Shown: in pieces, positions 34,902 through 43,853 of the stretch | Numbering within the stretch: position 1 is the stretch's first letter | Layout: every line of letters begins with the position of its first letter | DNA from: Lwoffella lincolnii | GTDB lineage: Bacteria > Pseudomonadota > Gammaproteobacteria > Pseudomonadales > Moraxellaceae | Assembly: GCF_002014765.1 (NCBI RefSeq) | Contig: NZ_MUYT01000004.1 | Location: forward strand, 372,001 to 436,000 | Reading direction: 5' to 3' | DNA length: 64,000 nt | Made by a program: the position numbers and the translations under genes | The notes under the pieces: generated by a model | Database searches by the model: none | Told to the model about the DNA's origin: nothing | The model's input: only the letters and a program-made list of their open reading frames with translations

Positions 34902-37604
34902 GTGAGCCAACCATCATCTTCTGCCACTCAAATGACATCAGCACAAATTCGCCAAGCCTTTATTGACTTTTTTGTCTCAAAACAGCATGCCCATGTCCCC
35001 TCATCAAGTCTCATTCCACACAATGACCCCACGCTTTTATTCACCAATGCAGGCATGAATCAGTTTAAAGATACTTTTTTGGGGTTAGAAAAGCGCGACT
35101 ATGTGCGTGCTGTGTCATCACAAAAGTGCGTGCGTGCTGGCGGTAAGCATAACGACCTTGATAATGTGGGCTACACCGCTCGCCATCATACTTTTTTTGA
35201 GATGCTGGGTAATTTTAGTTTTGGTGATTATTTTAAAAAGGACGCCATTGCCTTTGCGTGGGAATTTTTAACCGATGACAAATGGCTTGCCCTGCCAAAA
35301 GACCGTCTTTATGTGACTGTTTATCACACCGATGATGAAGCCTTTGACATTTGGCACAAAGACATCGGTCTGCCCCAAGAGCGTATCATTGCCATTGGCG
35401 ATAATAAAGGCGGGGCATACCAGTCCGATAACTTTTGGATGATGGGGGACACAGGCCCTTGTGGCCCTTGCACAGAGATTTTTTATGACCATGGTGAGCA
35501 TATTTGGGGCGGTCTGCCCGGCACGCCCAACGAAGATGGCGACCGCTATATTGAGATTTGGAACTGCGTCTTTATGCAGTTTAACCGCCAAAAAGATGGC
35601 ATAATGCAGCCGCTGCCCAAGCCATCGGTTGATACAGGCATGGGGCTTGAACGCATCAGTGCCATCATGCAAGGGGTGCATGGCAATTATGAGACTGATA
35701 TTTTTACCAAGCTGATGACAAAGGCGGTCAACATCATTGGCTTGCCAACCGACACCGACATTCAAAATGAGCCATCTTTAAAGGTACTTGCTGACCACAT
35801 TCGTTCGGTGGCGTTTTTGATTGCTGATGGGGTTATCCCAAGCAATGAAGGGCGTGGCTATGTGTTGCGTCGCATCATTCGCCGTGCGGTGCGTCATGGC
35901 AACAAACTTGGGGCAACAGATGCGTTCTTTTATCAGCTGGTTCACCCACTTGCTGACATCATGGGCGATGCCTACCCCCAACTGCGTCATGAACAGCACA
36001 AAATTGAACAAGCAATTTTAAAAGAAGAAGAACAATTTGCCAAAACATTATCGCAAGGGCTAAAACTGCTGTCGCAAGAATTGGACAGCTTGCAACAAGG
36101 CGATGTCTTAGCAGGTGAAACGGTGTTTAAGTTATATGACACCTATGGCTTTCCTGCGGATTTGACAGCGGACATTGTGCGTGAAAAAGGCATCACCATT
36201 GACGAGGCGGGCTTTGAGATGAGCATGGCAGAGCAACGCACAAGAGCGCGTGAAGCAGGCAAATTTGCCATGGATTATCACGCTCTCATTCAAGTAGACA
36301 GTGCCACCGAATTTTTGGGCTATGAACGGCTTGATAATGACAGCACCGTGATTCATCTTTATCAAGATGGCAAGGCTACCGATACGCTGGCAGAAGGTGA
36401 TGAGGGCGTGTTAATCCTTGATAAAACCCCATTTTATGCCGAAAGTGGCGGACAGGTGGGTGAGCTTGGCGAAATCAGCACCGAATCTGGCGTATTTGAT
36501 GTGTTAGACACCCAAAAATCAGGACAAGCCATCATTCATCATGGGGTGGTAAAAATGGGGCATATTAACCGCAACCAGTCAGCGACCGCTCAGGTGGCAA
36601 GTCAGGTGCGTGCGTCCAGTGCCAAAAACCATTCCGCCACTCATTTGCTACACGCCGCTTTACGCACCATATTGGGCGATGGGGTTAGCCAAAAAGGCTC
36701 AATGGTGAGCAGCGATTTGCTTCGTTTTGATTTTTCATATGACAAACCATTGACCGAACAAAACATCAACCAAATTGAAACCATGGTAAACCAACAAATA
36801 TTGGCCAATACCCCTGCCCATGTTGAGATTTTGGACATTGACAGTGCCAAAAACAAAGGGGCGATGATGCTCTTTGGCGAAAAATACGGCGATACGGTGC
36901 GTGTGCTGTCCATGGGTACAACCGATAAAGATGGCAAACCATTTTCCATTGAGCTTTGTGGCGGTCTGCATGTGACTCGTACAGGAGATATTGGGCTGTT
37001 TAAAATCGTAAGCGAACAAGGCATTTCAGCAGGCGTTCGCCGCATAGAAGCCGTTACTGGCATGGGAGCGGTTAATTATGTGCAACAAGGCGATAAGCAA
37101 TTAAACCAACTTGCCAATCAGTTTAAAGCCAAACGCCATGAAATCGCCCAGCGTGTGGCACAGTTGAGCGACAAAAACCGTCATCTGGAAAAACAAATTG
37201 AACAGCTAAACCAAAAACTTGCCAGCTTACACGCCAAGTCATTGACGGACAACCTAAAAGATATCCATGGTCAAAAAGTGCTGATTGCCACGGTCAACGG
37301 CATGGATAATAAAACATTACGCACCTTATCAGATGACATGAAATCAAAACTGGCTGATGGCATTGTGATACTGGCAAGCGTCTATACGGCAGACGGTGAA
37401 GACAAAATCGCCATGACCGCAAGCGTGGGCAAACACTTAACAGGCAAAATCAAGGCAGGCGACATCATCAAGCACCTAAGCGAAAACTTAGGCGGCAAAG
37501 GCGGCGGCAAACCAGACTTTGCCCAAGGGGGTGCAACCGATGTGGCGAACCTGCCAAAGCTGATGACTGGCTTGACAGATTGGATTGGGGAGAAATTGGG
37601 TTAA
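34902..37604 (+). CDS. alaS: Alanyl-tRNA synthetase
   Basis: A 900-residue class II synthetase. The catalytic core is at 1-260 (IRQAFIDFFVSKQHAHVPSSSLIPHNDPTLLFTNAGMNQFK as its motif-rich start region; GDTGPCGPCTEIFYDHG). The editing domain has HSATHLLHAALR and CGGLHV with the zinc-binding His, His, Cys and His. The C-terminal domain ends GGKGGGKPDFAQGG. The start is GTG with AGGAG 6-10 nt upstream; no better ATG precedes the conserved region. Confidence 0.97.
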   Translation: MSQPSSSATQMTSAQIRQAFIDFFVSKQHAHVPSSSLIPHNDPTLLFTNAGMNQFKDTFLGLEKRDYVRAVSSQKCVRAGGKHNDLDNVGYTARHHTFFEMLGNFSFGDYFKKDAIAFAWEFLTDDKWLALPKDRLYVTVYHTDDEAFDIWHKDIGLPQERIIAIGDNKGGAYQSDNFWMMGDTGPCGPCTEIFYDHGEHIWGGLPGTPNEDGDRYIEIWNCVFMQFNRQKDGIMQPLPKPSVDTGMGLERISAIMQGVHGNYETDIFTKLMTKAVNIIGLPTDTDIQNEPSLKVLADHIRSVAFLIADGVIPSNEGRGYVLRRIIRRAVRHGNKLGATDAFFYQLVHPLADIMGDAYPQLRHEQHKIEQAILKEEEQFAKTLSQGLKLLSQELDSLQQGDVLAGETVFKLYDTYGFPADLTADIVREKGITIDEAGFEMSMAEQRTRAREAGKFAMDYHALIQVDSATEFLGYERLDNDSTVIHLYQDGKATDTLAEGDEGVLILDKTPFYAESGGQVGELGEISTESGVFDVLDTQKSGQAIIHHGVVKMGHINRNQSATAQVASQVRASSAKNHSATHLLHAALRTILGDGVSQKGSMVSSDLLRFDFSYDKPLTEQNINQIETMVNQQILANTPAHVEILDIDSAKNKGAMMLFGEKYGDTVRVLSMGTTDKDGKPFSIELCGGLHVTRTGDIGLFKIVSEQGISAGVRRIEAVTGMGAVNYVQQGDKQLNQLANQFKAKRHEIAQRVAQLSDKNRHLEKQIEQLNQKLASLHAKSLTDNLKDIHGQKVLIATVNGMDNKTLRTLSDDMKSKLADGIVILASVYTADGEDKIAMTASVGKHLTGKIKAGDIIKHLSENLGGKGGGKPDFAQGGATDVANLPKLMTGLTDWIGEKLG

Positions 37605-37658
37605 TGGCTTAAGAGCATAACAACCTTAATGCACACGATGATAAGTGATAAAAACTTA

Positions 37659-37873
37659 GAACCTGTATTCACAACATCACGCTTTAAAGTTTTGTTTTAA
37701 GATTTGCCAATATATTTTTGCTTTTGCATGACCCCTTTATAACTTGGGGGCTAAATCTTGCTTTTCTGCGTCAAAAACTTGCTTGATAGAATGACCATCA
37801 ACCTGCGTTTTTTCCTTGAAAATCTGGCGATTTATCACATTTTTCATCGCAAAAATATTGTGAATACAGGTTC
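37659..37873. mobile_element. MITE-like element with perfect TIR ends
   Basis: A 215-bp element begins with GAACCTGTATTCACAA and ends with the inverse TTGTGAATACAGGTTC. TTA stands directly outside both ends (37656-37658 and 37874-37876), as expected for a 3-bp target duplication. The interior has no intact transposase; a minus-strand frame of 75 residues crosses its right end and is not believable. The ends suggest mobilisation by an IS5-family transposase. Confidence 0.75.
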
Positions 37874-37974
37874 TTAAATCGTGTACAAAACAAGCCAAAC
37901 ATAGAATTCTGATTTGGTTTTTTGTTAACTTTAGTTGGGTAATGATTTGACATTGGTTTGGCAAAGGAAATGCT

Positions 37975-38457
37975 ATGAATGGTGTTTTGGCTCATTTATT
38001 TGATTTTGATTTAGACGTTGTCATCACCCATACAGTGCAGATGGTGATTGCTTTTGTGCTGGTGTTGCCCATTGGCTATCATCGTGAAAACAGCTCACAA
38101 AGCATCGGTCTGCGAACTTTTCCATTGGTCAGTCTTGCCAGTTGTGGATTTACGTTAATTGGCTTAGAGTTGCTCATTGGTCAAGACGATGGTGCTGCTG
38201 GCGAAATCCTTGGTGGTGTCATCGGTGGTGTGGTAACAGGCATTGGTTTTATTGGTGGTGGGGCAATTTTAAAACAAGATGGCATGGTTGAAGGCACATC
38301 AACAGCGGCAGCGATTTGGTCAGCTGGTTGTATTGGCGTATCCGTTGCCATGGGACGATTGGAGCTTGCTGTCATATTAAGTGTGTTTACATTCTTGGTT
38401 TTTTATTTTGTCAGTCCACTAAAATCTAATTTGGAAGATAATAAAGATGGTGTTTGA
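37975..38457 (+). CDS. MgtC/SapB family membrane protein
   Basis: A 160-residue inner-membrane protein with about five helices. LPIGYHREN, LRTFPLVSLASCGFTLIG, GVVTGIGFIGGGAILKQDG and GTSTAAAIWSAGCIGVSVAMG are the MgtC/SapB signature. The cytoplasmic C-terminal domain of Salmonella MgtC is absent, so this is the short form. Members affect magnesium limitation, acid tolerance or ATP synthase; the role here is unknown. It starts about 100 bp after a MITE, which may have altered its promoter. Confidence 0.9.
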   Translation: MNGVLAHLFDFDLDVVITHTVQMVIAFVLVLPIGYHRENSSQSIGLRTFPLVSLASCGFTLIGLELLIGQDDGAAGEILGGVIGGVVTGIGFIGGGAILKQDGMVEGTSTAAAIWSAGCIGVSVAMGRLELAVILSVFTFLVFYFVSPLKSNLEDNKDGV

Positions 38458-38612
38458 TAAATTCACATTACGAAAATCACGGTCAAAGCCATTCAATAAA
38501 TGGGCTATTAACAATTAAAAAACGCTTACCGACTGACAATCAAACGTTTTTTTAAAAGAAAAATTTATTGAAAATGTTGACAGTTGGCTAGAATATCAAA
38601 CATCACAAAAAT

Positions 38613-39284
38613 TTATTTTTGTTGAAACAGTTTGCCATACTGCCACACATAATACGCCACACACACCGCTGAGATGATAATCACAGGCAATGCCAATGCC
38701 AAAAATTCATAATGCAAATATAAATACACACCAACCACCCCACCGCCACAAAAGCTATACCAAATCATCGCTTGCAACAGCAACATTTTTTTGTTGATTT
38801 GTCTGCCTGCCAGCCAGTTACCTATCGCCGACCCCATGTCAGATGTCAAGCCCGTCAGATGTGTGGTGCGTATCACCGCCCCGCTGTAGGTGGCAACCAT
38901 GGAATTTTGTAGCCCACATGCCATGGCAGCAAATATTTGCCCTGCCACATGATGCAACAAAAATAACGCCAAACTCACCATCAGTAAGATTGCTTCTATC
39001 AGCAATGCCACCCCATACCGTCGCCCTTCTTGCAACGAGTTGCGACCGACAATAAAACCACTCATCACCGAACCAAACAAAAACGCCAACAGCACCGCAC
39101 ATATCATCAGCAAGGTCATATGGTCTTGTTTGGCAAATGCAGACGCAAACAAGGTAACATTACCCGTAACATGCGACACGGACAAATGAGTAAAGCCTAT
39201 CAATGCCGTGCTGTTGACACAACCCGCATTAAACGCCAACAGACAACCGCCATATAATATCCACTTGGGTAGTTTGTTAATCAT
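38613..39284 (-). CDS. YoaK/DUF1275 family membrane protein
   Basis: A 223-residue protein with about six hydrophobic segments. LAFNAGCVNSTALIGFTHLSVSHVTGNVTLFASAFAK (family opening with NAGxxN and SHVTGN) and MACGLQNSMVATYSGAVIRTTHLTGLTSDMG (with ALQN- and TTHLTG-like motifs) are diagnostic for DUF1275. Function is not established. It is 16 bp upstream of the ubiquinone hydroxylase gene on the same strand and may share its transcript. Confidence 0.88.
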   Translation of the reverse strand: MINKLPKWILYGGCLLAFNAGCVNSTALIGFTHLSVSHVTGNVTLFASAFAKQDHMTLLMICAVLLAFLFGSVMSGFIVGRNSLQEGRRYGVALLIEAILLMVSLALFLLHHVAGQIFAAMACGLQNSMVATYSGAVIRTTHLTGLTSDMGSAIGNWLAGRQINKKMLLLQAMIWYSFCGGGVVGVYLYLHYEFLALALPVIIISAVCVAYYVWQYGKLFQQK

Positions 39285-39299
39285 AAGCCGTCAAAAATA

Positions 39300-40541
39300 T
39301 CAAACCCCACTCGCCTGCCGTTTAAAAAACCGCATCACTGGTTTAATTTGACCAATCAAGCTCACCGCCTCACTTCGCACATATTGCACAGGACGCAACT
39401 GGCTGGCAAACAGCCAATTTATCATCGAAAAACTGTGCATCATCATGGCATTGTTGGCGTACCGCTCTCGCTCATAGCGTTGCAGTGTGGCAAATTCTGC
39501 CCATAATTTGCCCCCCGACCGCTTAAAGTCTGTTTGCAATACCGCTGTCAATGCCATGATGTCCAGCATACCTAAGTTTAGCCCCTGCCCTGCCAATGGG
39601 TGTACACCATGAGCAGAATCACCAACCAGCACAAGATTGGGCTTGGCATAGCCATTGGCGTGTTGAGCAGTCAGTGCAAAGCTGGCAATAGAGTCAATTT
39701 GCTCAATGTTGCCCAATTCATAACCACTGGCAAAAGCAAGCTCTTTGGCAAGTTCGATGGGCGATAGCATTAATAAATCAAGAGCCATGTTGGTTGGCAA
39801 TGTCCAAACCACCGATTGCCAATGATGTGGATTGGCTTGGTCAGTTTTGCTCACATCAGCAAGCGGTAATAATGCCAATGTACCTGTTGGCAACATCAGC
39901 TGTCTAGCAGTGGCTTGGTGTGTCTTCTCAGTTTTAATGGCACAACATATGGCGGTTTGTTGATAGTCTAAAACATCTAATCTGATGCCTGCGTGCTGTC
40001 GCACAAATGACTGACGCCCATCTGCCCCAATAAGCAGTTTGGCTTGGTGCGTATCACCATTATCAAGGGTGATTTGATGGCCTGCTTGTTCGCCTTGCCA
40101 TGCCATATCAACGACTTGATGCCCTGCAATGTGGGTCAAAAATGGTTGAACATCGTCATCAGCAAACCCATCATACAAGGATTTTTCTATGATAAATGGC
40201 TCAACCATACTTCCCAAGATGTCGGTGTCATCATCATCGGCAAATCTTAGCTCACCTTTGCCATCTTTTTGCCAAACGTGCATTTGGGCATAGTCAACTT
40301 TACGTCCACCATGTTCGATGCGTTGCCATGCTCCCACGTCTTTAAGCAGGTTGATGCTGGCAAGGCTTAACGCATAGACACGAGCATCACGTTGGGCAAG
40401 CTTTTGTTCCCAATCGGCTTGTGACAGTTTTGGGCGAGCGTCAATGAGAGTAACGGGGTGGCAAGCTTTGGCAAGTTTTAACGCCAAGGTTGCTCCGACA
40501 ATGCTACCGCCAATGATTAAGGTTGATTGATGATTTTTCAT
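39300..40541 (-). CDS. UbiH/UbiF/VisC-family FAD-dependent hydroxylase
   Basis: About 413 residues from the ATG at 40541. The frame opens 14 codons earlier, but the GxGxxG-like loop (TLIIGGSIVGATLALKLAKA) normally lies within ten residues of the start. LLIGADGRQSFVRQHAGI carries the DG motif, and VLVGDSAHGVHPLAGQGLNLGMLD the second FAD motif. It would hydroxylate the aromatic ring of ubiquinone precursors. Which position is modified (UbiF- or UbiI-type) cannot be decided. It lies 117 bp downstream of a second paralogue. Confidence 0.88.
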   Translation of the reverse strand: MKNHQSTLIIGGSIVGATLALKLAKACHPVTLIDARPKLSQADWEQKLAQRDARVYALSLASINLLKDVGAWQRIEHGGRKVDYAQMHVWQKDGKGELRFADDDDTDILGSMVEPFIIEKSLYDGFADDDVQPFLTHIAGHQVVDMAWQGEQAGHQITLDNGDTHQAKLLIGADGRQSFVRQHAGIRLDVLDYQQTAICCAIKTEKTHQATARQLMLPTGTLALLPLADVSKTDQANPHHWQSVVWTLPTNMALDLLMLSPIELAKELAFASGYELGNIEQIDSIASFALTAQHANGYAKPNLVLVGDSAHGVHPLAGQGLNLGMLDIMALTAVLQTDFKRSGGKLWAEFATLQRYERERYANNAMMMHSFSMINWLFASQLRPVQYVRSEAVSLIGQIKPVMRFFKRQASGV

Positions 40542-40657
40542 TGTTATGAAACCAAAATACTTTTTTAAAATTTGATGTTGCATAATTTTAAAAAATAATG
40601 TCTATTATTTTAGTAGGTCATGTAACGCTAACACTGACACAACCCAAAATGACTGCT

Positions 40658-42022
40658 TTAACTCTTCAATCCCATTGCAAACGTTGCCACCATGGGCTTG
40701 ATAAATGGCACTTTGTCAAAGGCAATCAACGCCACGTTACGAGCCAGTTTTAATGCAGGATTTTTAACCGTAAAGCCATACACTACCGCATCACAAAACC
40801 ATTCAACCCGTTTTTGGTCAGCTTTACGACGTTTTTCATATGCTGATAACATGTGAGAATCAGCAATATCACCGCCACGCATAATTTGTTGATGTATCAT
40901 CTTAGCTAAGGTATCGGCATCACGCAGACACAGATTAAACCCCTGCCCTGCCACAGGGTGCAAGGTGTGAGCGGCATTACCCATGATGACACAGCGACCT
41001 TTCACCTGGCTGTCTGCCAACACTTTGACCAGCGGATATGCCCCACGCTTGCCTGCTTTAATAAACTTGCCTGCCCGACTGCCAAATGACGCTTGAATGG
41101 CGTCCAAAAAATATTGCTCATCTGCCAAATAACGCTGTTCTTCTCCTGTTGGACAGACCCACACCACCGAACGGCGATGGCCTTGTTGTCGCTCACGCCC
41201 ATCGCCATTGGCATCGGTGAGTGGTAACACCGCCACCAAGCCTGCCGATGTAAAGCGTTCAATGGCTTGATGATTGTGCGGTTTGTCAGTCATGACCACG
41301 CCAACAATGCCCACTTGGTGATAATCATGCGATGTTGTGCCAATACCCAACAGCTTGCGACTGGGTGAGTGTTGACCATCACAAGCAACCAACAAATCAG
41401 CGGTTAACGTTTGGTTGGAATTGTTGTGATTGGGGTTGTTGTGATTGGGGTTGTTGTGTCGGTGAAAGTGAATCGTTACCTCTTTGGGGGTTTGCTCAAT
41501 GTCAGTTAAAGTCGCCCCATCTAACAGGGTGATGTGTGGGTTGGCTTGTACGGCAAGCAACAATTTTTTGCTCAACCACGCATTTTCCATGACTTGCCCA
41601 AAACTTTCTACCCCTTCAGCGTGTTTATCTAAGGTGGCTTTACCAAAACTGCCTTGTTCACTGATTTTGACTTCATCAATACGACAAGCATGACTTTGTA
41701 AGTCGTCCCACAGTTTATGGCCATTTTTATGACCATGTTTTTTATGACCATGCAATGTGATGCTTTGATAAATCTGCACGGTACGGCGAGACAATGCCAT
41801 ATTACGGCTGTCAAATTGTTCACGGTCTAAATCTTCATCTGGACTGATGCTTGGGTAGGTATTTTTTTCCAAAACAGTGCTGTGAATGCCTTTATCTGCC
41901 AATAATAAGGCAAAGGATAAGCCCACATTGCCCCCACCAATGATGAGTACTGTTTGGGTGCTTAGGCGGTTGTTTTGGGTGCTGTTATCGTCAGTGGTGT
42001 CGTTGGTTGCTTGAATGGACAT
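40658..42022 (-). CDS. 2-octaprenyl-6-methoxyphenol hydroxylase-like (UbiH-like) protein
   Basis: A 454-residue FAD monooxygenase. TVLIIGGGNVGLSFALLLADKG binds FAD, LLVACDGQHSPSRKLLGI is the DG motif, and VIMGNAAHTLHPVAGQGFNLCLRDADTLA is close to UbiH. It catalyses another ring hydroxylation in ubiquinone synthesis. Residues about 200-216 are a repeat of HNNPN units encoded by three 15-bp copies (about 41411-41457), and a His/Gly/Lys insert lies near 95-105; both are unusual for the family. The start is preceded by a Thr/Asn-rich leader of 23 residues. Confidence 0.88.
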   Translation of the reverse strand: MSIQATNDTTDDNSTQNNRLSTQTVLIIGGGNVGLSFALLLADKGIHSTVLEKNTYPSISPDEDLDREQFDSRNMALSRRTVQIYQSITLHGHKKHGHKNGHKLWDDLQSHACRIDEVKISEQGSFGKATLDKHAEGVESFGQVMENAWLSKKLLLAVQANPHITLLDGATLTDIEQTPKEVTIHFHRHNNPNHNNPNHNNSNQTLTADLLVACDGQHSPSRKLLGIGTTSHDYHQVGIVGVVMTDKPHNHQAIERFTSAGLVAVLPLTDANGDGRERQQGHRRSVVWVCPTGEEQRYLADEQYFLDAIQASFGSRAGKFIKAGKRGAYPLVKVLADSQVKGRCVIMGNAAHTLHPVAGQGFNLCLRDADTLAKMIHQQIMRGGDIADSHMLSAYEKRRKADQKRVEWFCDAVVYGFTVKNPALKLARNVALIAFDKVPFIKPMVATFAMGLKS

Positions 42023-42246
42023 GGGCAGATTTCCGTTATTTATTTCCGTTGTTTATTGAGCATTAGGCATTGGTAAGTGATGCCATTAAAGCATATTATA
42101 AATACATCTTAAGCACTTGTGAAATGCTGATAAAAAACACCCGGCAAATGACTTGATTAGTCAGTCATTTATCGCCATTATTGTTTAAATAACCAACTGT
42201 TTAAAATAACCAACCTTAACCACATCAACCACATAAGGACAAGCTC

Positions 42247-43404
42247 TTGACCCATAGCATGACACGAACATTGACATTAGACCAGCTAAATGCCAAACAA
42301 CTTAAAACTTTGCTGGGCGAATACAATCATCATTTAAAATACATTCAAGACCGTCTGGACATTCAAATCAACCAACGCCAACACACCTTTACGCTCGCAG
42401 GTGATTTAAATGCCGTGGAGCGTGGCGAACTGATATTGACCAAACTGGCTCAAGAATCCCAGCACAGTCAACACATCAGTGCCGAAGAATTGCACTTAAT
42501 TATCCAAACCAGCCTATCTCGTGATGATTTGTCTTATCATGATGACGCATACGATGATGAATTTAATGACAGCGACCTTTTACCCACAAGCGACCTTGCG
42601 CCCACAGATGATGCCTCCGACAACCACAATCACAACCACAACAATGGCAAGACAAACAATAAAGACCATGTCCCCATCAAGCTAAAAACTCGTAAGGGCA
42701 ACATCATTCCCCGTGGGCATAACCAACAACGATATGTCAAACGCATTTTAACGTCTGATGTGTCGTTTGGGGTTGGGCCTGCAGGGACAGGTAAAACGTA
42801 TCTGGCGGTGGCGTGTGCGGTGGACATGCTAGAGCGAAATGAAATTGAGCGGATTTTACTGGTGCGTCCAGCAGTAGAAGCGGGCGAAAAATTGGGGTTT
42901 TTACCAGGCGATTTGACGCAAAAAATCGACCCTTATTTGCGTCCGTTATATGATGCTTTGTATGAGATGATTGGCTTTGAGAAAGTAGGCAAGCTCTTAG
43001 AGCGACAGGTGATTGAGGTTGCTCCCCTTGCCTACATGCGTGGGCGAACGCTGAATCATTCGTTTGTGATTTTAGATGAAGCCCAAAACACCACCCCAGA
43101 GCAAATGAAAATGTTTTTAACTCGCTTAGGTTTTGGCTCTCGTGCGGTAATCACAGGCGACATTACTCAGGTGGATTTACCAAGAGGGCATCAATCTGGC
43201 TTGGCACAAGCCTTACGCATTTTAGCACCCATCAAAGAAATTCACATCACCAAATTTGATTCTAAAGACGTGGTGCGTCATCAGTTGGTGCAAAAGATTG
43301 TGGAAGCCTATGATGTCTTTGACGAACAGCAAGAACGTGAACGTGAACAACGTAAAGCCGAACGCCGCCGCCAAAAAGAAGCCGAAGCGATGCAACAAGC
43401 TTAG
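42247..43404 (+). CDS. PhoH family NTPase (YbeZ-like), TTG start
   Basis: A 385-residue PhoH/YbeZ protein. VGPAGTGKTYLAVACAVDML (about 176-195) is the P-loop, then RPAVEAGEKLGFLPGDL, and FVILDEAQNTTPEQMKMFLTRLG gives Walker B. Residues about 110-140 form an Asp/Asn/His linker. AAGGA (42235-42239) is 7 nt before the TTG at 42247 and 19 nt before the first ATG (42259), so TTG is the likelier start. PhoH often pairs with the ribosomal RNase YbeY, but the next gene here is slyX on the other strand. Confidence 0.9.
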   Translation: MTHSMTRTLTLDQLNAKQLKTLLGEYNHHLKYIQDRLDIQINQRQHTFTLAGDLNAVERGELILTKLAQESQHSQHISAEELHLIIQTSLSRDDLSYHDDAYDDEFNDSDLLPTSDLAPTDDASDNHNHNHNNGKTNNKDHVPIKLKTRKGNIIPRGHNQQRYVKRILTSDVSFGVGPAGTGKTYLAVACAVDMLERNEIERILLVRPAVEAGEKLGFLPGDLTQKIDPYLRPLYDALYEMIGFEKVGKLLERQVIEVAPLAYMRGRTLNHSFVILDEAQNTTPEQMKMFLTRLGFGSRAVITGDITQVDLPRGHQSGLAQALRILAPIKEIHITKFDSKDVVRHQLVQKIVEAYDVFDEQQEREREQRKAERRRQKEAEAMQQA

Positions 43405-43408
43405 TTGG

Positions 43409-43633
43409 TTAATAATGCGGTGGACGGTCTGCCAGCAAATCAAATGAAGCGATGCCCGAGTCGACTTGACGTTCTAGATAACCATACAACAGTTGTAGTT
43501 GCCTTTGAAGGTCAGTGATTTGCTTATCTTGACGGCTGATGACTTGATTGAGCGTGTCTACCGTCATTTCCAAATGGGCAACGGCGATTTGTAAATCAGT
43601 TAGGTCATCGGCTAAAAGAAGGTTGTTGTTCAT
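43409..43633 (-). CDS. slyX: SlyX family protein
   Basis: A 74-residue small protein from the ATG at 43633. LTDLQIAVAHLEMTVDTLNQVISRQDKQITDLQRQLQLLYGYL is one long coiled coil (heptads of Leu/Ile), and the end DRPPHY is the family hallmark. The longer frame from 43672 only translates tandem repeat DNA. Function is unknown. It converges with phoH, leaving 4 bp between the stops. Confidence 0.88.
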   Translation of the reverse strand: MNNNLLLADDLTDLQIAVAHLEMTVDTLNQVISRQDKQITDLQRQLQLLYGYLERQVDSGIASFDLLADRPPHY

Positions 43634-43705
43634 TTTAATCACACTCTTTTTAATCACACTGTTTTTAATCACACTCTTTTAATCACACTGTCTTTAATCA
43701 CACTG
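43634..43705. repeat. Five-copy 14-15-bp tandem repeat before slyX
   Basis: Units of TTTTAATCACACTC/G start at 43634, 43647, 43662, 43677 and 43691 and differ by one or two bases, with an eight-T run after the last. The array lies between slyX and the divergent uup promoter, and fills the place of the slyX ribosome site. Confidence 0.85.
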
Positions 43706-43737
43706 TTTTTTTTCATCTAAATGATGTTAGTGTAACA

Positions 43738-43746
43738 TGATATAAT
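43738..43746 (+). promoter_or_regulatory. Extended -10 promoter of uup
   Basis: TGATATAAT, an exact extended -10, lies 108 bp before the uup start and just after the tandem repeats. Confidence 0.55.
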
Positions 43747-43853
43747 TGCTTTTTATGTTTACATGACTCTTATGGTTTATTTCTCATACTTATCTTTCTC
43801 ATACTTAGCTTAAAGCATTTTTTATCTTAGCATTTTGATGGCGATTTTGGCTT

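Noticed and set aside
37737..37995. Two overlapping 65-75-residue minus-strand frames
   Set aside because: They cross the MITE boundary and have no conserved features.
41411..41457. 15-bp repeats in the ubiH-like gene as a phase-variable tract
   Set aside because: Length changes would be in frame and fall in a non-conserved insert, so on-off switching is not expected.
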